Below are positions 59,714 to 64,000 of a stretch of DNA of 64,000 nt, piece by piece. The notes beneath the pieces were generated by a model that saw only the letters and a list, made by a program, of their open reading frames with translations, ran no database searches and had not been told where the DNA came from. Within the stretch, counting starts at the first letter, position 1; each line of letters opens with the position of its first letter. The translations under genes and the position numbers were made by a program. The stretch is from contig JAETXT010000012.1 of assembly GCA_019188255.1 (NCBI GenBank), positions 620,001 to 684,000 of the forward strand. The letters are read 5' to 3'. Origin of the DNA: Verticillium longisporum. Lineage: Eukaryota; Ascomycota; Sordariomycetes; Glomerellales; Plectosphaerellaceae.

Positions 59714-61511
59714 GGTGATTGTTATGGCGTTGAATTGGATGAAAAGGATGTGGTTAAGTCTCAAAGCAAGAGTTGCGAGATCGGTGTGGTGTGAGTGTTG
59801 TGCGTTGCTTACAGCTTGACTAGACAGCTTCAGGATGGCCTCATGCTTTATACTCGATCACGACCTGTTGCCATGGCCGACAAGACTCCAGTCGATTACG
59901 CATCATCACCGGAGTTAAGGCTGAGCCTGGGGCTTCTTCGATTCCATTGACGTCTTCAAACATCCAATTCTTCCCGGCCCCGTTCGCATCGTCCTGCTAT
60001 CAGCGGTTCTGCCAATGACGCAAGAGATGTCCAGCGTGCTGGGTCGCCGCGAAATCTCTGACAGAATCGGTTATCGCCGACATGGGCTCCACACTTGTCA
60101 AGAAATCGCCAGTCTCACCCATGCCTCCTCTGGTTGTCGGACTTACAAGCGGGGCCCATCGCCCAAACCGGCCCTACCACCACACTATTGCCGTACCAAA
60201 TGCGCCCGGCTTTCGGGAAATGGTCCGTGAAAGGCTTGATGTCCACCGCCGTTCGAATTCCCGGAACGTGCACGGCATGACGGTGACGAGACGACAGCCT
60301 TCGGGGATTTCCTTCTGCCTATGTGCAAATGCCGCAAATAGGTTGGAAGGGGCTCCAGTACGACGCTCCGGGAACAGAGAGCTCTGAGATGAAACCCTGG
60401 CCCGGATGGCGCGCCGAGGTTCGGGGTTGATGCCCCCCTTCATGGCTCAGTCAAGGTAGGTCAGCATGTGCGATCTTTATCGCCGGGCAGGGTACCAACT
60501 TCTCTGGCCTCACCAAGGGTAATGTTGCTTCGTGCTCCCTCGCCTCAAAACACGGCACCCACGTGGGCCCTTTTCGCGACTGATTTAACAGATAGCGCCA
60601 GCATCCAACTGCCGGCGATCCGTCGAAGCTGTCAGATGTGGAGCAGGCTTCACTGTGGAGTGGGATTCGTGTTGACCAGGACGGACTGCGTGGTGGCGAA
60701 AGCGTCGAGACGTCCAGCCTCCGCTTAGCAAGATTTTGCGACATGGCACGAGCGGGAAGCAGCGTCATACGCCCAGCTTGACGTATACGCAACGGCTGCG
60801 GCTTTGAGCTTACGTTGACGACCTTATCGCAGATTTTTGTACGGCACATGTTTTTCCGCACCCAACTAATTACTTCAGAACCCCAGATCTCGACCTTGGA
60901 CGTCTTACATCTAGAACTCGGTGCGCTGGGTCGTCATAGACGCCAGATTTTAAAGAATTTAATTGATTGCAGTAGGCAAGCAGCATGCATCGGTCTCTGA
61001 TTAGCCCCCGGCAGCCACGCCGCTTATTGGCTCTGCTCGGATGCAAGCACTTGCAAGAAGTTCTGCGACATGCGTGGATGTCCGGCTCGTAGTCTTGGCT
61101 GCAGCGCCGACATGTGCTCCGGCCAGTGTTGTGGCACCAGCGGCCGGCATTTCCCCTACAGTGCTTGACGCTGTAAGCGGTGGGACATGTGTTGGTGACT
61201 GGAGTCATGGCTGTACTCATTGGCCGATGGCGACCCTTCTCCCAACGACGACGAATCAATGTCGGAGCATGGCAGAGAGTCTGCCCTTCGACTGTCTTGT
61301 TGTTTTTATCGCCGACCTGAGTTGATGATTATTGATGCCCCGGGAGCTGGGCATGCACCTCACAAGAATGTCAGACTTGTATGTGGTAGGTCAGGAGACA
61401 ATATCTGTTCATTCATATCAAGGTATATTTTCGGTCATGAAGAAACCCCGATAGCCGCGCCCACCTTCTTTTCCAAAGGTGAAGCCAGCCCGGCAGTCCT
61501 CCCTCGGCCGC
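59714..61511. other. Intergenic, no gene recognised
   Basis: Upstream of the alcohol dehydrogenase and 3' flank of the next gene. No family motif was seen in either strand. Confidence 0.45.
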
Positions 61512-63171
61512 TTACTTCTGCCTCTTGACAACAAAGGCACCCCGCTCAATCGTGTTCACGAGGATGAAGCCGCTCTTGAAGAAGGGGTAGTGGCTCCAGG
61601 TACCGACAAAATCGATAGACCCGCCGTTGGCGTTGCGGTCATCCTCTGGGTAGACGTCGAAGAAGCCGACCTCCTTGACGAGCTTGCCCGTGGTGTCCTG
61701 CGGTAGGGACGACACGTCAAGGATGCGCAGGCCAGCGCCGTAGTTGCTCTGGTACGCAAAGCCGTCAATGACGAACTGGTTGTGGTCAATGCCGTACGCC
61801 GGGCTCTTGAAGTAGCCCGTCTGCTTGGGCTTCTCGAGCGACCGAATGTCCCAGAAGTAGGTGATCGGGTAGCCACTGGCGGCGGCGCCCGTCTTGTCGT
61901 ACTCGTCGTACTCGTCGTCGAGTACGAGGTACTCCTGCCACTGCGTGTTCGTGACCCAACCTTGATGGGTGTCTGTACTTGAGTTAGCGATGGGGAACAA
62001 GTAAGCATGGGGCCGTGAAGGGGACTTGCAGCTGGCGCCCTCGTAGCTGGTGCGCGAGATAATCTTGGTGGTCGTCTTGTCGGTGACGTCGTAGCTGGGA
62101 ATGTCTGTCAGCCAAGCTGTGCTTTTCTCCTGAGACAAGTTGATCTTACATGGTCAAGGTGTCCTCATTGTAACCGTAGCAAATATCGCGGCCCTGGTAC
62201 TTAGTATCAGGACCCCTGTACACGAGACATTGGGCATCGTGGACGTAGCCGTCTCCGGCGGCGCAACCAAGAGTGGTGGGCTTGGCAGGGTTCTTCAGGT
62301 CGATGAAGATGAGACCCGACCGACAGGTGCTGGTGCGGGGCTGCGCGCCGACGGCGACGGCATACTGCTTCTCCTCGTTGATCACAATGTTGTGCGTCGA
62401 GCCCGCGGGCAGGCCGTTCCAGTAGCCCGTCAGATCGCGCGAGGTACAGAAAGTGAGGGGGCTGGCCGGGTTGACGGTCAGCAGCTTGCTGAGGTCGAAG
62501 ATTTGCACACCGTGGCGCGACGCCTCGCTGCCGATGACGATGAAGTTCTTGTAGCCGCGCAACTCGCGCCAGATCGAGTTGGTCGAGTACGGCGGCAGGC
62601 GGCCGAGGTAGACGAGCTTACCCGCCGACGTGATCTCGGAGAAGCTGGCGCCGTCAGCCTGGGCGACGACGACGAACTCGCGGCCGTTGGGCGCCGTCCA
62701 GCCCCACGAAGAGGAGCCCTGGCCGGTCTTGCTGCCGAGGTCGGCATGGCTCTTGAAGTCGTAGAAGTCGACCTACGCGAATGTCAGACAGGGTTAGTCA
62801 CAGCCGTACGAGGTGAGACAGATGGTAAGCTACCTTGTCGCACTTGAAAGTGTTCAGGCGGTCACCCGGCACAACGGCAGCGACGCCATTGACACAGGGG
62901 ATGGGGCCATCGGCGGCGAGACGGCTCTGGTAGATCGTTGAGTTCATCTCGCCGCTGGCGATTTGGCGGTCCCATGAAGCCTGATAGAAAGTCAGATCAC
63001 TTCAAGCAAGTCTTGAGCGTCCAATCAACGTACGTGCTTGCGGGCCATCAGGTCCTTGTGGATGGCGCCACTGTCGTAGATCTCGCTGATCAGCGCATTG
63101 GGCTGGAGCTCCTTAGCCGCGGTCGAGCCGACGGCCGTAAGGGCCAGGGCCTTGAGGAAAGTTGCCTTCAT
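61512..63171 (-). CDS. Secreted choice-of-anchor-B / LVIVD-repeat protein, five exons
   Basis: Exons 63171-63034, 62980-62834, 62772-62150, 62094-62030 and 61972-61512 give 477 aa in frame; introns are 53, 61, 55 and 57 nt. The fourth intron begins GCAAGT, a GC-AG intron; only this boundary gives GASYTHQGW. The signal peptide is MKATFLKALALTAVGSTAA. Repeated motifs such as VQIFDLSKLL, GLIFIDLKNPAKP, YFWDIRSLEKPKQ and LRILDVSSLP are the LVIVD-type beta-propeller repeats of the choice-of-anchor-B family. The molecular role of the family in fungi is not established. Cysteine pairs (FKCDK, TSTCRSG, GCAAGD) suit an extracellular location. Confidence 0.83.
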
Positions 63172-64000
63172 GATGTGAGAGCAAGGCGTCTGCGCGTACG
63201 ACAAACTCGGCTGGATGCTTGCTCGGAGACCTCAGTATCGTTGGAAAGGAGGAGTGAAGGCGGCATTCACAGCGATTCCCCGGTGCTGAGACACAGCATT
63301 GTTTATAGATCTCGAGGGCCTTTGCCACTAGGAATGCTGCGAATCCGATGACCTCTGATTACGATTCTGGAGACACTACGCGCCGGCTTCTCGAAGTAGA
63401 AGGTCTGCAATGCGATGTGACGTGGGGGAGCCATCGTGATCATGGCGCCATTCGGCCGGCATCGCCCGAATAGGCAGCTGGGGCCCCTGATGGAGATCTT
63501 GGGCGGCACTCGACTGCCGCGTCGAAATCACGGCCCAGGCGCCCGAACCTATTGAAAGGGGATCGGCAACAGGTCTGATCGGCGGCAGTGTGTGGGGAAA
63601 GAGAAGCTTACTCTCCCTTGAATCTCAGCGGTCAAGATGGGCCCTCAGGGTTGCGAGGACGCAGGTCGACGCGCTGTCGAAGTGGGAGAGTGCGTCGACC
63701 TTCCTTTTTGTTTGCGTGCATCAGTCATGTCGCGATCTTATCTCTGCATGCCACCATGGCTTCGGTGGCATCGTGGAAGGGCGAGAGGGTCTTGAGGCCT
63801 TTGTGCGTGTGGCTTGCTACCGAACTTCTAGATGAGGAACAGAGCGCGGAGCTGGCTTGAGGCGGCTAGCATTCCATGCAAGACAGCGCGAGCCCTGGCT
63901 AAGACAGGAAGCTCGGGTCGCGGACTCATCAATCGCCTGGTGCCATGAGCGATCTGGCTAGCTTTGAGTATTGGCATTCTCGTCGTTCACCAAGCTCGCG
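63172..64000. other. Upstream region of the last gene; window end
   Basis: Promoter-side region of the choice-of-anchor-B gene. No further gene recognised before the window ends. Confidence 0.45.

Overview
The window comes from a filamentous ascomycete (Pezizomycotina). Genes are GC-rich, with mostly 48-96 nt introns (GT-AG, one GC-AG), CT-rich leaders and ATG starts. Three 5S rRNA genes are dispersed as single copies, and the transposon relics show the CpA/TpG depletion left by repeat-induced point mutation (RIP). The gene set (GH18 chitinase, chitin deacetylase, trypsin-like protease, S41 peptidase, Kre9/Knh1-type wall protein, DUF3425 bZIP factor) fits a Sordariomycete, perhaps Hypocreales; that placement is inference.

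Layout. 0-3.2 kb: no protein gene, one variant 5S gene. 3.2-6.5 kb: an alpha/beta-hydrolase fused to a cysteine phosphatase (+) and a chitin deacetylase (-). 8.1-14.6 kb: a 5S gene, a four-exon GH18 chitinase (+), a possible micro-gene and a four-exon APC amino-acid/choline/GABA permease (-). 17.2-23.2 kb: a secreted protein with two related domains around a Gly/Asn/Pro linker, a CorA-like channel with GQN instead of GMN, and a hotdog thioesterase (all +), then a 3 x 94 bp tandem repeat. 24.0-30.8 kb: a secreted S41 peptidase (-), a 5S gene, a small membrane protein (-) and a trypsin gene with an in-frame stop (+). 33.2-36.3 kb: a RIP-destroyed hAT transposon. 36.6-38.6 kb: a bZIP/DUF3425 gene (-) with a one-base frameshift. 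40.9-49.3 kb: a large RIP-destroyed TIR element with 9-bp target duplications, into which a non-RIPed Fot1/pogo element and a non-RIPed solo LTR inserted later. 52.4-53.6 kb: a broken Asp-box sialidase-like gene (+). 54.3-63.2 kb: a small coiled-coil protein (+), a Kre9/Knh1 GPI protein (-), a single-pass membrane protein (-), a zinc alcohol dehydrogenase with a missing splice acceptor (-) and a five-exon secreted choice-of-anchor-B protein (-).

Genes and their interplay. There is no obvious biosynthetic cluster. Several genes are secreted or wall-related (chitin deacetylase, chitinase, wall protein, proteases, lectin-like protein), which suits extracellular polymer degradation and wall remodelling. 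Five otherwise recognisable coding regions carry a single disabling lesion or a few: trypsin, bZIP, Fot1 transposase, sialidase-like and ADH. Three of these lesions are one-base losses in short G/C runs, so assembly or base-call error must be excluded before calling them pseudogenes.

The most unusual signal is inside the 40.9-49.3 kb element. Many intron-like intervals of 52-59 nt carry the same near-palindromic AGTATATAC-type core. They read on + in the left half and on - in the right half, as if two convergent, intron-rich genes had been fossilised by RIP.
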